A stretch of DNA of 64,000 nucleotides. Origin: JARBUG01 sp035628915. GTDB taxonomy: Bacteria > Bacillota > Sulfobacillia > Symbiobacteriales > Symbiobacteriaceae. This document shows positions 7,859 to 17,329 of this stretch, piece after piece. The translations under genes and the position numbers were made by a program. The first letter of the stretch is position 1, and each line of letters opens with the position of its first letter. Below the pieces are notes generated by a model that saw nothing but the letters and a program-made list of their open reading frames with translations, made no database searches and was not told the DNA's origin. Location of the stretch: NCBI GenBank assembly GCA_035628915.1, contig DASPIW010000057.1:1-64000 (forward strand). The letters run 5' to 3'.

Positions 7859-9337
7859 CTACAGAGCGACCGTCAAGAGCTCCATCACCGGCCCGGGCAG
7901 GATGCCCAGGGCCAGCGTGCCAAGGGCGGCGATCACCAGCACCAGCAGGATGCCGAACCGCACCGCCCCGGGCGCCAGCGACAGCCCATCCTGGGCGCCG
8001 GCCATCCGGACCTTCTCAGGAGCCGCAGCCCCCTTCTTGAAGACCGTCGAAATGACCCGCAGATAGACGAACGCCGAAATGCCGGTCGAGACGATCAAGG
8101 CGATCAGCAGCGTCCAGGCGTTGGCAGGCGCCGTCTCAACCGCGCCCACCGCCGCCTTCGCCAGCAGGAACTTGCCGATGAACCCGCCCGTGGGCGGCAG
8201 GCCGGCGTTGGCGAACATGAACAGCGCCATCAGCGCCCCCAGCCAGGGCCGGCGGTAGAAGAGCCCGCTCAGGGTCGCAAAGGAAGCGCCTTCCTCCCCC
8301 TCGCTCTCCAGCAGCGTGACGATGGCGAAGACACCCATGGCTGTGAACAGATAGCCCGCCATGTAGTACGCCGCCGCCGAGACGCCAGCGGCGCCCAGGC
8401 CCGGAATGGCCATCATCAGGTAGCCCGCATGGGCGATGCCCGAGTATGCCATCAGCCGCTTCAGATCCGTCTGCCAGATGCCCACCGTGGCGCCCAGCAG
8501 CATCGACGCGGCAGCCAGCACGGCCAGCGGCAGCAGCACCGGCCCCTGGTCAGCCGCCGGTACGGCGGCCAAGAGGAACCGGGCAGCGGTGGCAAAGGCC
8601 GCCGCCTTGGTGCCCACGCTCATGAAAGCCGTGGTCGGCGTCGGGGCGCCCTGGTACACGTCCGGCGCCCACACGTGGAACGGCACCAGCGCCAACTTGA
8701 AGCCGAAGCCTACCAGCGACAGGGCAATGCCGACCTTGTAGTACAGGGCCGCCGGGGCAGCAGCCGCCGCAATCGCCGACAGCTCCATCGTGCCGGTCAC
8801 GCCGTAAATCAGGGCAAAACCGAACAGGATGAACGACGAAGCGACCGAGCCCAACACAAAATACTTGAACGCAGCTTCACGGGCGTTCGGGTGGCGAGGG
8901 TCAAAGGCCACCGCCACATAGAGCGCCAGCGACAGCAGTTCGAGACCGAGGAAGATCGTCATCAGGTTGCCGGCCGCGACCATCATCAGCATGCCCATGC
9001 CGGCCCAGAGGACCAGGGCCAGGTAGCCGGACTTGTCTTCTTCGGACCGGCCCATCGCGAGCAGCACCGTCAGAAGGATGGCGCCCAAGAGCACAGCGCT
9101 GAAGACCATGGCAAACCGGTCCATCACCATCGCACCGAAGAAACCCTTCGGCTCAGTCGTGCCCCAGAGCTGCCACAGGTAGTAGCCGGCCGTCGCCACG
9201 GCGCCCACGCCCGCCACATACCACATCGCCTGGCTCTTGCGATCCACAAACAGGTCGAGCAGCAGGATCACCAACGCCCCGGCGGCCAGCGCCAGGAGCG
9301 GTGCCGCGAGCAGGTAATCATGGGAGTTCAGGATCAT
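7859..9337 (-). CDS. nuoN: NADH-quinone oxidoreductase subunit N
   Basis: A 492-residue antiporter-like membrane subunit of complex I, with about 14 helices. NuoN signatures are clear: DPRHPNAREAAFKYFVLGSV and LALVPFHVWAPDVYQGAPTP. The start is the ATG after GGAGGGGTCCGC. It is the last gene of the operon and follows nuoL by about 30 bases, which is where nuoM would normally come between them; no nuoM is present. It contributes one proton channel to the membrane arm. Confidence 0.95.
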   Translation of the reverse strand: MILNSHDYLLAAPLLALAAGALVILLLDLFVDRKSQAMWYVAGVGAVATAGYYLWQLWGTTEPKGFFGAMVMDRFAMVFSAVLLGAILLTVLLAMGRSEEDKSGYLALVLWAGMGMLMMVAAGNLMTIFLGLELLSLALYVAVAFDPRHPNAREAAFKYFVLGSVASSFILFGFALIYGVTGTMELSAIAAAAAPAALYYKVGIALSLVGFGFKLALVPFHVWAPDVYQGAPTPTTAFMSVGTKAAAFATAARFLLAAVPAADQGPVLLPLAVLAAASMLLGATVGIWQTDLKRLMAYSGIAHAGYLMMAIPGLGAAGVSAAAYYMAGYLFTAMGVFAIVTLLESEGEEGASFATLSGLFYRRPWLGALMALFMFANAGLPPTGGFIGKFLLAKAAVGAVETAPANAWTLLIALIVSTGISAFVYLRVISTVFKKGAAAPEKVRMAGAQDGLSLAPGAVRFGILLVLVIAALGTLALGILPGPVMELLTVAL

Positions 9338-9367
9338 GCGGACCCCTCCTTCTCCAACCACCGGAGA

Positions 9368-11299
9368 CTATACATAGAAAATGAAGTACAGCAGCATCAG
9401 GGTCACGCCGGTGAAGACCGTCAGGGCGTAGCGGCGGATGTAGCCGTCCTGCAGGCCCCGCAGGCCGCTGCCAATCCCGGCAGCCAGCTTGCCCAGCCCG
9501 TCGACGATGCCGTCGATTACCTTGCTGTCGCCAAAGTTGGCGGCAAAGTCGGCAATCGCCTTGACGGGGATGATCACCAGGTACTCATACAGATCATCGA
9601 AGTAGAACATCCGGAGCAGCGGTCCCGGCTTGGCGTTGAGGTCACGCTCGGAGACCCGCAGCACGCCCTTCGGCCCGTACAGGAACCACGAGATGCCGCC
9701 GCCGACCAGCGCCACGGTGGTGGCAATCGCCGCGACCGTGTAGTCGATGGGGCCGCCGTGGTGCATCTCGAGGCCTTCAAAAGTCGGCTCGAGGAAGTGG
9801 AGCGGCTGTCCGGCGAAGGCGATCAGACCGCCGAGGACGCTCAGCACCGCCAGAATGCCGACGGCCCACTTCATGGAAGCCGGGGTCTCATGGTGGTGAC
9901 CATGATGGCCATGATCATGCCCATGAGCCGCCTGCGCCCGGGTCGAAGAGGCCTGCCGCTTGGGCGCCACCTTCGCTTCCGCCTCGTAGGGCTGGCCCAG
10001 GAAGACCAGGCTGAAGAGGCGGACGTTATAGAAGGCGGTCATCATGGCGGCGATCATGCCCACCGTAAAGAGGCCGTAGTAGTGGCCGTGGTACGCCGCC
10101 GCCAGGATCTCATCTTTGGAGAAGAAGCCGGCGAACGGGAAGATGCCCACCAGGGCCAGCGTGCCGATGCCGAAGACCCAGGTCGCAAAGGTATCCTTCT
10201 TCGCCAGCCCGCCCATTTTGCGGATGTCCTGATCGCCGGCGTAGTGGTGGACCACGATGCCGGCGCACAGGAAGAGCGCCGCCTTGAAGAACGCGTGGGT
10301 GAAGAAGTGGAAGTCGGCGGCCACGTAGGCGCCCACACCGTTGCCCAGGAACATGTAGCCGATCTGCGACATCGTCGAGAATGCGAGCACCCGCTTGATG
10401 TCGTTCTGCCCCGCCGCCACCACGGCACCAAACAGGGCGCCGATGGCGCCGACCCAGGCGACCCACATGCCGGCAGTCGGAGCGACGCTGTACAGCGGCC
10501 AGGCCCGGGAGACCAGGTAGACGCCGGCGGTGACCATCGTCGCCGCGTGGATCAGGGCGGAGACGGGCGTCGGGCCTTCCATGGCGTACGGGAGCCAGGT
10601 GTGCAGCGGGAACTGGGCCGACTTGGCGATGGCGCCCACGAGCAGCAGCAGGCAGATAGTGTTGACCGTCCAGGGCGCCTTCGCCGCCATCTCAAAGACG
10701 GTGTCGAACTTCAGCGATCCGAAGGTCAGGTAGATCATCCAGATGCCGCCGAAGATGCCGACTTCGCCGATGGCGTTCATGATGAACGCCTTCATGGCGG
10801 CAGCCGACGCCGCCGGCTTGTAGATGTAGAAGCCGATCAACATGTAGGAGGCGAGACCGACGTTCGCCCAGCCCATCACCAGTCCGGCGAAGTTGTCCGC
10901 CAGGACCAGCAGGCTCATCGCAAAGATGAAGAAGTTCAGCTTGGCCATGAAGCGGCCGTAGGACGGGTCATCGATCATGTAGCCGGTCGAGTACAGGTGA
11001 ATCAGGAAGCCGCAGCCCGTCACGACGACCATCCACCAGAGGGAGAGGCTGTCGGCCAGCAGGCCGAAGTCCAGCATCGGACCCCAGGTCGTCAGCGGGG
11101 CGTGAATCGGTTCATGGCTGCCGAGGTACTGAAACAGCAGCGCCATGACCATCGCGAAGGAGGCAAAGACGGAGCCGCAGGCCACCCAGGAAATCGTGGC
11201 TTTGGGCCACGTATTCCGGAAGAGGCCAACGACAGCCGCGCTCAGGAGCGGAAGTACTATGATAGCCGGCAACATCCAGGCGCCCATGTCTTTGGTCAC
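9368..11299 (-). CDS. nuoL: NADH-quinone oxidoreductase subunit L
   Basis: The 643-residue distal proton-pumping subunit, with the Mrp-antiporter core motifs (LHTWLPYAMEGPTPVSALIHAATMV region, FFSKDEILAAA). The GTG start follows CGGAAGGAT. Unusual is a His-rich loop near residues 455-472 (HGHDHGHHGHHH) between two C-terminal helices. The C-terminal amphipathic lateral helix region is present. With NuoM absent, NuoL would have to join NuoN or an unlinked NuoM-type subunit. Confidence 0.95.
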   Translation of the reverse strand: MTKDMGAWMLPAIIVLPLLSAAVVGLFRNTWPKATISWVACGSVFASFAMVMALLFQYLGSHEPIHAPLTTWGPMLDFGLLADSLSLWWMVVVTGCGFLIHLYSTGYMIDDPSYGRFMAKLNFFIFAMSLLVLADNFAGLVMGWANVGLASYMLIGFYIYKPAASAAAMKAFIMNAIGEVGIFGGIWMIYLTFGSLKFDTVFEMAAKAPWTVNTICLLLLVGAIAKSAQFPLHTWLPYAMEGPTPVSALIHAATMVTAGVYLVSRAWPLYSVAPTAGMWVAWVGAIGALFGAVVAAGQNDIKRVLAFSTMSQIGYMFLGNGVGAYVAADFHFFTHAFFKAALFLCAGIVVHHYAGDQDIRKMGGLAKKDTFATWVFGIGTLALVGIFPFAGFFSKDEILAAAYHGHYYGLFTVGMIAAMMTAFYNVRLFSLVFLGQPYEAEAKVAPKRQASSTRAQAAHGHDHGHHGHHHETPASMKWAVGILAVLSVLGGLIAFAGQPLHFLEPTFEGLEMHHGGPIDYTVAAIATTVALVGGGISWFLYGPKGVLRVSERDLNAKPGPLLRMFYFDDLYEYLVIIPVKAIADFAANFGDSKVIDGIVDGLGKLAAGIGSGLRGLQDGYIRRYALTVFTGVTLMLLYFIFYV

Positions 11300-11314
11300 A
11301 TCCTTCCGGGCGGG

Positions 11315-11623
11315 TTAGTTCTTCAGCTCCGAAATGTCGTCCACGTCGGCATGGTCCCGCTTGCGGAACAGCAGCACCGTGATGGCGAGGCCGATGGCTA
11401 CTTCGGCGGCAGCGACGGTGATCACCAGGAACGCCATGATATGGCCGTCCATGTTACCGTGCTGCCGGGCGAAAGCGATGAAGAGCAGGTTCGCAGCATT
11501 CCACATCAGTTCCACACACATCAGGATCGCCAGCGGACTGCGCCGCACCAGCACCCCGATGCCGCCCAGGGCGAAGAGAACCGCCGCCAGAGCTACGTAC
11601 AGATTCAGCGTTGCAGTAGGCAT
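11315..11623 (-). CDS. nuoK: NADH-quinone oxidoreductase subunit K
   Basis: A 102-residue, three-helix membrane subunit. The conserved helix-2 and helix-3 glutamates are visible in ILMCVELMWNAANLLF and VAAAEVAIGLAI, which form part of the proton path near the membrane-arm hinge. The length matches the family. It sits 18 bases after nuoJ and 15 before nuoL. Confidence 0.96.
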   Translation of the reverse strand: MPTATLNLYVALAAVLFALGGIGVLVRRSPLAILMCVELMWNAANLLFIAFARQHGNMDGHIMAFLVITVAAAEVAIGLAITVLLFRKRDHADVDDISELKN

Positions 11624-11641
11624 GAAACGGTCTCCCTCCTC

Positions 11642-12154
11642 CTAAGCCTTTTGGCGGCCCACCAAGATCACGACGCCGATGACAGCGACCATCAGCACGA
11701 ACGCAACGACTTCGAAGGCCAGCACGTGGGTCGTCAGCAGCTCACGGCCGAACGTATAGACCGTGCCGAACTTCTCGAAATCCACCGCCGGCATGGCCTT
11801 GTCGGACGCCTTGCCCACCAGGCCGACCACCGCCAGCATCAGGGCAACGGCCCCGCCGATGGACCAGCCGGCAACATACTGACCGGTCAGCTTGCCCGCA
11901 TCGCGCTCCATGGGGTCCTTCCTGGCGGTCAACAGGGCGATGACGAACAGGAACAGGATCATCACGGCGCCGCCGTACACGATCATCTGAATTACGGCCA
12001 TGAACTCGGCGGAGAGGCTCAGGAAGAGAATGGCCAGACCCAGGAAGTTAAAGACGGTGGCAAGAACCTGGTGGACCGGCTGCTTCGCCAGAACGACGCC
12101 CAGGGCGCCGGCGACGCACATCAGCCCGGCTGCGATGAAGAGAAGAAGGTTCAT
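11642..12154 (-). CDS. nuoJ: NADH-quinone oxidoreductase subunit J
   Basis: A 170-residue, five-helix subunit. The conserved third helix is visible as MAVIQMIVYGGAVMILFLFV, which in other complexes switches conformation during quinone reduction. The ATG overlaps the nuoI stop by four bases, so translation is probably coupled. Confidence 0.95.
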   Translation of the reverse strand: MNLLLFIAAGLMCVAGALGVVLAKQPVHQVLATVFNFLGLAILFLSLSAEFMAVIQMIVYGGAVMILFLFVIALLTARKDPMERDAGKLTGQYVAGWSIGGAVALMLAVVGLVGKASDKAMPAVDFEKFGTVYTFGRELLTTHVLAFEVVAFVLMVAVIGVVILVGRQKA

Positions 12155-12645
12155 GCCTTCACCACCTTACGGCCCTCGAACGGCGGATAGACGTTCATGG
12201 GGACCTTGAAGTTGGACGGCTTCCGGTTGACCAGCCGGTCCTTCTGGTAGATCAGCGCTTCGCGGGACCACTGGGCCAGCTCGAACTCCTGCGTCAGGTG
12301 CAGGCAGTCGGTCGGGCATGCATCTTCACACATGGCGCAGAAGATGCAGCGGAGGAGATCGACCTGGTACTTGTAGCCGTAGCGCTCACCGGGGCTGTGC
12401 GGATTGTTCGGATCGTTCTCCGCCGCCAGCACGGTAATGGCTGCCGCCGGGCAGGCCACCTGGCAGAGCTCGCAGCCGACGCACATCTCCAGGCCGTTCT
12501 CGTACGTCCTGAGCTCGTGGCGGCCGTGATACCGGGCAGAGCGGGGTTTCTTGACTTCGGGGTAATGGACGGTCACTTTCTTCTGGAAAAGAACCTTCAG
12601 CGTTGCGCCGAGGCCCTTGGCAACGCCGCTTACTGTTTCAAACAT
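12151..12645 (-). CDS. nuoI: NADH-quinone oxidoreductase subunit I (two 4Fe-4S ferredoxin)
   Basis: A 164-residue peripheral-arm subunit that carries clusters N6a and N6b close to the quinone site. Both motifs are complete: CVGCELCQVACP and CIFCAMCEDACP. I chose the ATG at 12645 (MFETVSG) because longer in-frame starts run into nuoH and are not conserved-looking. It overlaps nuoJ by four bases. Confidence 0.95.
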   Translation of the reverse strand: MFETVSGVAKGLGATLKVLFQKKVTVHYPEVKKPRSARYHGRHELRTYENGLEMCVGCELCQVACPAAAITVLAAENDPNNPHSPGERYGYKYQVDLLRCIFCAMCEDACPTDCLHLTQEFELAQWSREALIYQKDRLVNRKPSNFKVPMNVYPPFEGRKVVKA

Positions 12646-12667
12646 CAGTCTCTCTACCCCCCTTCCC

Positions 12668-13645
12668 TTAGGCGAACAGCGCCACGTAAATGGCGGTGCC
12701 CAGGAGATTGACGGCCGCCAACGGGAGCATGACCTTCCAGCCAAAGCTCATCAGCCGGTCGTACCGCAGACGGGGCCAGGTCACACGGATCCACATGAAG
12801 ACGAAGATCATGAAGCCGACCTTCAGCAGGAAGGCTGCCGTGGGCGGCAGGAAGGAGAGGAACGAGATCCGGTTCCAGCCGCCCAGGTAGAGCAGCGAGA
12901 TCAGGCTGGCCATATTGAGCAGGTGAACGATTTCGCCCAGGAAGAAGAGGCCGAACCGCATGCCGGAGTACTCCGTATGGTAGCCGCCGACCAGTTCGGT
13001 TTCCGCTTCCGGCAGGTCGAACGGCGTACGGGCCGTTTCGGCCAGGGCGGACATGAAGAAGACGAAGAAGCCGAGAATCTGGGGCAGCCAGAAATACCGG
13101 TACAGGCCGCCCGCCTGCGCATTCACGATCTCGGTGAGGCTGACGGAGCCGGCCATCAGGATGACGCCGATCAGCGACATGCCCATGGCGAGTTCGTAGG
13201 AGATCATCTGGGCGGTGGCGCGCATGGAGCCGAGCAGCGTGTACTTGGACTGCGACGCCCAGCCGCCGAGGGCCACGCCGTAGACCGACATGGAGCCGAG
13301 GGCCAGGAAGACCAGAATGCCGGCGTTCGGGTTGGACATCGACCAGTTCGGGCCCCAGGGAATGACCACATACGCCGTCAGGGCGGTGAAGAAGGCCACC
13401 ATGGGCGCCAGTTTGAAGACGTACCGGTCCGCATCACGGGGGATCAGGTCTTCCTTCAGGATCATCTTCACCACGTCCGCGATGGGCTGGAAGATGCCCC
13501 ACGGGCCTACCCGGTTGGGGCCGACCCGGTACTGGAAGTAGCCGAGCACCTTCCGCTCGAGCAGCAGTTCGCCGGCGGCGGCGGTCAGCAGGGCCACGAT
13601 GATCAGAACGGCCTTGAGCAGAACCCAGAGTACGGTGGTAAGCAT
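12668..13645 (-). CDS. nuoH: NADH-quinone oxidoreductase subunit H
   Basis: A 325-residue subunit with eight or so helices that builds the quinone chamber together with NuoB and NuoD. Family signatures are present: ERKVLGYFQYRVGPNRVGPW near the N-terminus, LIPRDADRYVFKLAP, and the acidic loop FDLPEAETELVGGYHTEYSG. It starts one base after the nuoG stop. Confidence 0.96.
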   Translation of the reverse strand: MLTTVLWVLLKAVLIIVALLTAAAGELLLERKVLGYFQYRVGPNRVGPWGIFQPIADVVKMILKEDLIPRDADRYVFKLAPMVAFFTALTAYVVIPWGPNWSMSNPNAGILVFLALGSMSVYGVALGGWASQSKYTLLGSMRATAQMISYELAMGMSLIGVILMAGSVSLTEIVNAQAGGLYRYFWLPQILGFFVFFMSALAETARTPFDLPEAETELVGGYHTEYSGMRFGLFFLGEIVHLLNMASLISLLYLGGWNRISFLSFLPPTAAFLLKVGFMIFVFMWIRVTWPRLRYDRLMSFGWKVMLPLAAVNLLGTAIYVALFA

Positions 13646-13646
13646 G

Positions 13647-16016
13647 TTAGTCCGCCACCTCCACGGCCAGCTTCGCCACGGTCACGGCGACAGGGAGAGT
13701 GCCTGCGGTCAGCAGGTTGACCGGCGCCTCCGAGAGGCCCCGAATGGCCTGCACGGTGCCGGCGACGACGTTCTTGTCGAGCTTGACCGGAGCCGCGATG
13801 GCAGCGCCGTTGGCCGTCAATTCCACCTGCTCGCCTTCGGACAGGCCCAGTGCCTTGGCATCCGCAGGGTTGAAGAAGAAGGCAGGCTTGGGCTGCACCT
13901 GGCTGAAGCCCTCGTCGAACTTCGCCGTGGAGCCGCCGGCGTAGAGCCGGGCGACGGGCACGAGCACGAGGCCCTCGGGGACGGCCACCGGCTCGGCGGC
14001 GGGCAGCAGGCCCGCAGGGGCGCCGGGCAGCGTCTCCAGCTTGCCGACTGCGTTCGTGATCTCCCGAACGACTTCCGCCGGCGAAACGGCCAGCTTCACG
14101 CCAACAGCGTTGGCGATGGCCACGAGCATGTCGCCGTCGCTCTGGGCGGCGCCCTCGGCCTTCTTGGCGACCTTCACGGGCTGCACCGTGCCGTCCAGCG
14201 CCGTGTAGGTGCCGGCCTTCTCGCCGATGGAGGCGGCCGGGAGCACCACGCAGGACTTGGCAGCAGTCTCGTTCAGGAAGATGTCCGACGTGACGATCAT
14301 CGCCTTCTCCATGGCCGCCTCGACCAGCTTGCGGTCGGGGTACGTGTTCAGGAGGTTGGCGCTGAACAGGAAGAGGAGCTTAATCTGCCCTTCGGCAGCG
14401 GCCTTCAGCATCTGGCCGGTGGTCAGGCCTGCGGCTTCGCCGGTGGGCTTGTGGCCCGGCAGGTAGTTCGGCAGCACGCCCATGGCTTCGGCGCCGCGGC
14501 TGTTGGACTGCTCGCCCGGAATCAGGACGTGAACCGAAGCCTTGCCCTTGAGTGCAGCCTGCAGGTTCAGAATCGCCTTGCCGGTGGCCGCGTCGTTGCC
14601 GCCCCAGACGATGACGATCTTCTTACCCAGGGTGACCAGTTCGACCAGCTTCTTCACCGTCTCGGCGTCAGCGGCCGAGGCGCCCGGCGCCTTGCCGGCG
14701 GCTGCGGCGGCCAGCGCTTCGACCACGGCGGCGGTCTGGCCCGGCTTCACCTGGACCCGGGCGTGACGGCCGCGGTACTTGGGCATGACGGAGCCGATGA
14801 TCGCCAGCTTCGCCTTCTTGCGGTCGACCATCCGGCGGATCCGCAGGTCCATGACCGGGGCGGTTTCGGCCGGGTTGGTGTCGAGCACGATGATGGCGGA
14901 AGCGTCGGAGAGGTCGGACTGCTTGCCGGGGGCGGAGACGAGGCTGGTGATGATCTGATCGCCGACGCGATGGTCGACGTTGTTTGTCCCCAGCACATTG
15001 CGGGCAAACTTCTGCAGGAGGTAGGCTTCCTCGTTGGTCAGCCTGCCGCCGCCGATGACGCCGAACCGGGACGCGGCCGTCGTCTTGCCTTTCTGCTCCT
15101 TGATCTCGCCAGCCACAGCAGCGATCGCTTCGGACCAGGTGGCAGGCTGGAGCTTGCCGTCCTTGCGGATCATAGGCTGCGTCAGCCGGTCGTCGTTCTG
15201 GACGAACTGGTAGTTGAAGCGGCCCCGGTCGCATAGCCAGCCGTTGTCGACGGTGTCGACATCTTTCGCCGTGATCCGCAGCAGCTTGCCGTGGCGGAAC
15301 TCCTGCTTCGTTTCGCAGCCCACGGAGCACATGGTGCAGACCGAACCGACCTTGGAAAGGTCCCACGGGCGGGCCTTGAAGCGGTACAGTTCGCTGGTCA
15401 GGGCGCCCACCGGGCAGAGCTCGATGGTGTTGCCGCTGAAGTAGGAATCGTACCGTTCGCCTTCCATGGTCGTAATCGTGTTGAAGTGGGCGCGCTCCTC
15501 GACGATCAGGTTGCCTTCCGTCGCCACTTCGTTGTCGAACCGGACGCAGCGGCGGCAGAGGATGCAGCGCTCGTTATCGAGCACGATGAAGTTGCCGAGT
15601 AGGGCCGCCTTGTTCTTGTGGATCTTGGCGTCCTGCAGACGGCTGGTGGACGGGCCGTGGGCGAAAGTCAGGTCCTGCAGGTCGCACTCGCCGCCCTTGT
15701 CGCAGACCGGGCAGTCCAGCGGGTGGTTGATCAGCAGGAACTCCAGGGCACCCTTGCGCAGGTTCTCCACCTGCGGGGTGTTGGTGTAAACGACCATGCC
15801 TTCCGCCACGGGCGTAGTGCAGGCGGTCTGGGGCTTGGGAATCTTCTCGACCTGGACCAGGCACATCCGGCAGACGCCGGCAGGGTCCAGCTTCGGGTGG
15901 TAGCAGAAGACGGGAATCTCAATGCCGACTTTCTTGGCCGCCTCTACCAGCAAAGTGCCCTTGGGCACCTGGACTGTGCGGCCATCGATCGTCAAGGTGA
16001 CAAGCTGCTCGCTCAT
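13647..16016 (-). CDS. nuoG: NADH-quinone oxidoreductase subunit G
   Basis: A 789-residue iron-sulfur subunit of the NADH module. The N-terminus holds a 2Fe-2S ferredoxin domain (CYHPKLDPAGVCRMC, then C in QTACTTP), the His-Cys cluster site (HPLDCPVCDKGGECDLQ) and two 4Fe-4S sites (CILCRRCVRF and CPVGAL). A further CTMCSVGC motif (residues ~220-230), an N7-type site, leads into a molybdopterin-oxidoreductase-like C-terminal body that is structural in complex I. It overlaps nuoF by four bases. Confidence 0.95.
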   Translation of the reverse strand: MSEQLVTLTIDGRTVQVPKGTLLVEAAKKVGIEIPVFCYHPKLDPAGVCRMCLVQVEKIPKPQTACTTPVAEGMVVYTNTPQVENLRKGALEFLLINHPLDCPVCDKGGECDLQDLTFAHGPSTSRLQDAKIHKNKAALLGNFIVLDNERCILCRRCVRFDNEVATEGNLIVEERAHFNTITTMEGERYDSYFSGNTIELCPVGALTSELYRFKARPWDLSKVGSVCTMCSVGCETKQEFRHGKLLRITAKDVDTVDNGWLCDRGRFNYQFVQNDDRLTQPMIRKDGKLQPATWSEAIAAVAGEIKEQKGKTTAASRFGVIGGGRLTNEEAYLLQKFARNVLGTNNVDHRVGDQIITSLVSAPGKQSDLSDASAIIVLDTNPAETAPVMDLRIRRMVDRKKAKLAIIGSVMPKYRGRHARVQVKPGQTAAVVEALAAAAAGKAPGASAADAETVKKLVELVTLGKKIVIVWGGNDAATGKAILNLQAALKGKASVHVLIPGEQSNSRGAEAMGVLPNYLPGHKPTGEAAGLTTGQMLKAAAEGQIKLLFLFSANLLNTYPDRKLVEAAMEKAMIVTSDIFLNETAAKSCVVLPAASIGEKAGTYTALDGTVQPVKVAKKAEGAAQSDGDMLVAIANAVGVKLAVSPAEVVREITNAVGKLETLPGAPAGLLPAAEPVAVPEGLVLVPVARLYAGGSTAKFDEGFSQVQPKPAFFFNPADAKALGLSEGEQVELTANGAAIAAPVKLDKNVVAGTVQAIRGLSEAPVNLLTAGTLPVAVTVAKLAVEVAD

Positions 16017-17287
16017 GCCGGCCGCACCTCCTTTGCCTTCTTGATGTACCGGTCAAGTTCTTCGGGGAAGAGCTTCAGCAGCGACCCGGGGTAGAAGACG
16101 GCCGCGTCGGAGAGTACGCAGATGGTCGTGCCGGCCATCTGGGTCCGCATATCGGCGATCATCTTCACGTCGGCCTCGTTGCCGCCGCCGGCGAGAATCC
16201 GCTCCCAGACCCGCTCCAGCCAGTAGGTGCCTTCACGGCAGTTTGTGCACTGGCCGCAGGACTCATGGCTGTAGAATTTGGCCCAATAAAGCGCGACTTC
16301 CACCAGATCGACGGTCTCGTCGTAAACCATCACGGCCGCGGTGCCCAGCATGGAGCCGGCGGCGGCGACGGATTCAAAGTCCATGGGAGTGTCCAGGTGC
16401 TGCGGTCCGAGCAGCGGCGAAGAAGAGCCGCCCGGCTGGGCCGCCTTGAACGCCCGGCCGTCCTTCATGCCACCGGCGATCTCGATCACCTCGCGCAGGG
16501 TCGTGCCGATGGGCAGCTCATAGTTGCCCGGCCGGTTGACGCAGCCGCTGACGGTGAACATTTTGGGACCGCAGGACTTCGGGTTGGACGGGTTGGCGGA
16601 GATCGAGGTGAACCACTCGGCGCCGCGGCCAATAATGTGCGGCACGCAAGAGATCGTCTCGACGTTGTTGATGATTGTCGGGCAGCCGTACAGGCCAACC
16701 ACGGCGGGGAACGGCGGCTTGACGCGCGGCTCGCCGCGGCGCCCTTCCAGCGAGTTGAGCAGCGCAGACTCCTCGCCGCAGATGTACGCACCGGCGCCAC
16801 GATGCACGGTGATCTCCTGGCTGTAGGCCGTCCCGAGGATGTTGTTGCCCAGGTAGCCCTTGGCGCGGGCCTGTTCGATCGCCTTCACCAGAATTTCAGC
16901 GCCGCGCTTGAACTCGCCGCGGATATAGATAAAGCTCTGCGTGATCCGGTTGGCGTATGCCGTAATCAGAATGCCTTCGATCAACTGGTGCGGATTCGCA
17001 TAGATAAGGGTGCGGTTATTGCAGGTGCCGGGCTCCGACTCGTCGGCGTTAATGGTGAGGTAACGGGGGCGCCCGTCGTTGGGCAAGAAGCCCCACTTCA
17101 CGCCGGCCGGGAAGCCGGCGCCGCCGCGGCCGCGCAGGTTCGCCTTCTTCACTTCATCGACGATCCCCTGCGGCTCCATGGTCAGCGCCTTGCGCAGCCC
17201 CTGATAGCCACCCTGCGCCTCGTATACATCGATGTTGGTCAATTCGACCACACCGACGCCCTTCGTCAGCACAGGCTCAAACTGCAT
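16013..17287 (-). CDS. nuoF: NADH-quinone oxidoreductase subunit F (NADH/FMN site)
   Basis: A 424-residue subunit that oxidises NADH through FMN. The NADH/FMN Gly-rich loop is GRGGAGFPAGVKW, and the cluster N3 site SCGQCTNCREGTYW is complete with its fourth Cys later (MAGTTICVLSDA). nuoE and nuoG are also present, so this complex uses NADH; it is not the F420- or ferredoxin-type form that lacks E, F and G. Confidence 0.96.
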   Translation of the reverse strand: MQFEPVLTKGVGVVELTNIDVYEAQGGYQGLRKALTMEPQGIVDEVKKANLRGRGGAGFPAGVKWGFLPNDGRPRYLTINADESEPGTCNNRTLIYANPHQLIEGILITAYANRITQSFIYIRGEFKRGAEILVKAIEQARAKGYLGNNILGTAYSQEITVHRGAGAYICGEESALLNSLEGRRGEPRVKPPFPAVVGLYGCPTIINNVETISCVPHIIGRGAEWFTSISANPSNPKSCGPKMFTVSGCVNRPGNYELPIGTTLREVIEIAGGMKDGRAFKAAQPGGSSSPLLGPQHLDTPMDFESVAAAGSMLGTAAVMVYDETVDLVEVALYWAKFYSHESCGQCTNCREGTYWLERVWERILAGGGNEADVKMIADMRTQMAGTTICVLSDAAVFYPGSLLKLFPEELDRYIKKAKEVRPA

Positions 17288-17329
17288 AGTGTAATGCCTC
17301 CTTCGCAGGGCTGTGGACCATCCTCGGCG

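Noticed and set aside
8429..12190. A 1253-codon open frame opposite the nuo genes
   Set aside because: It is antisense to six conserved complex I genes and its composition (His, Gln, Arg, Asp rich) is the usual shadow of GC-rich coding DNA.
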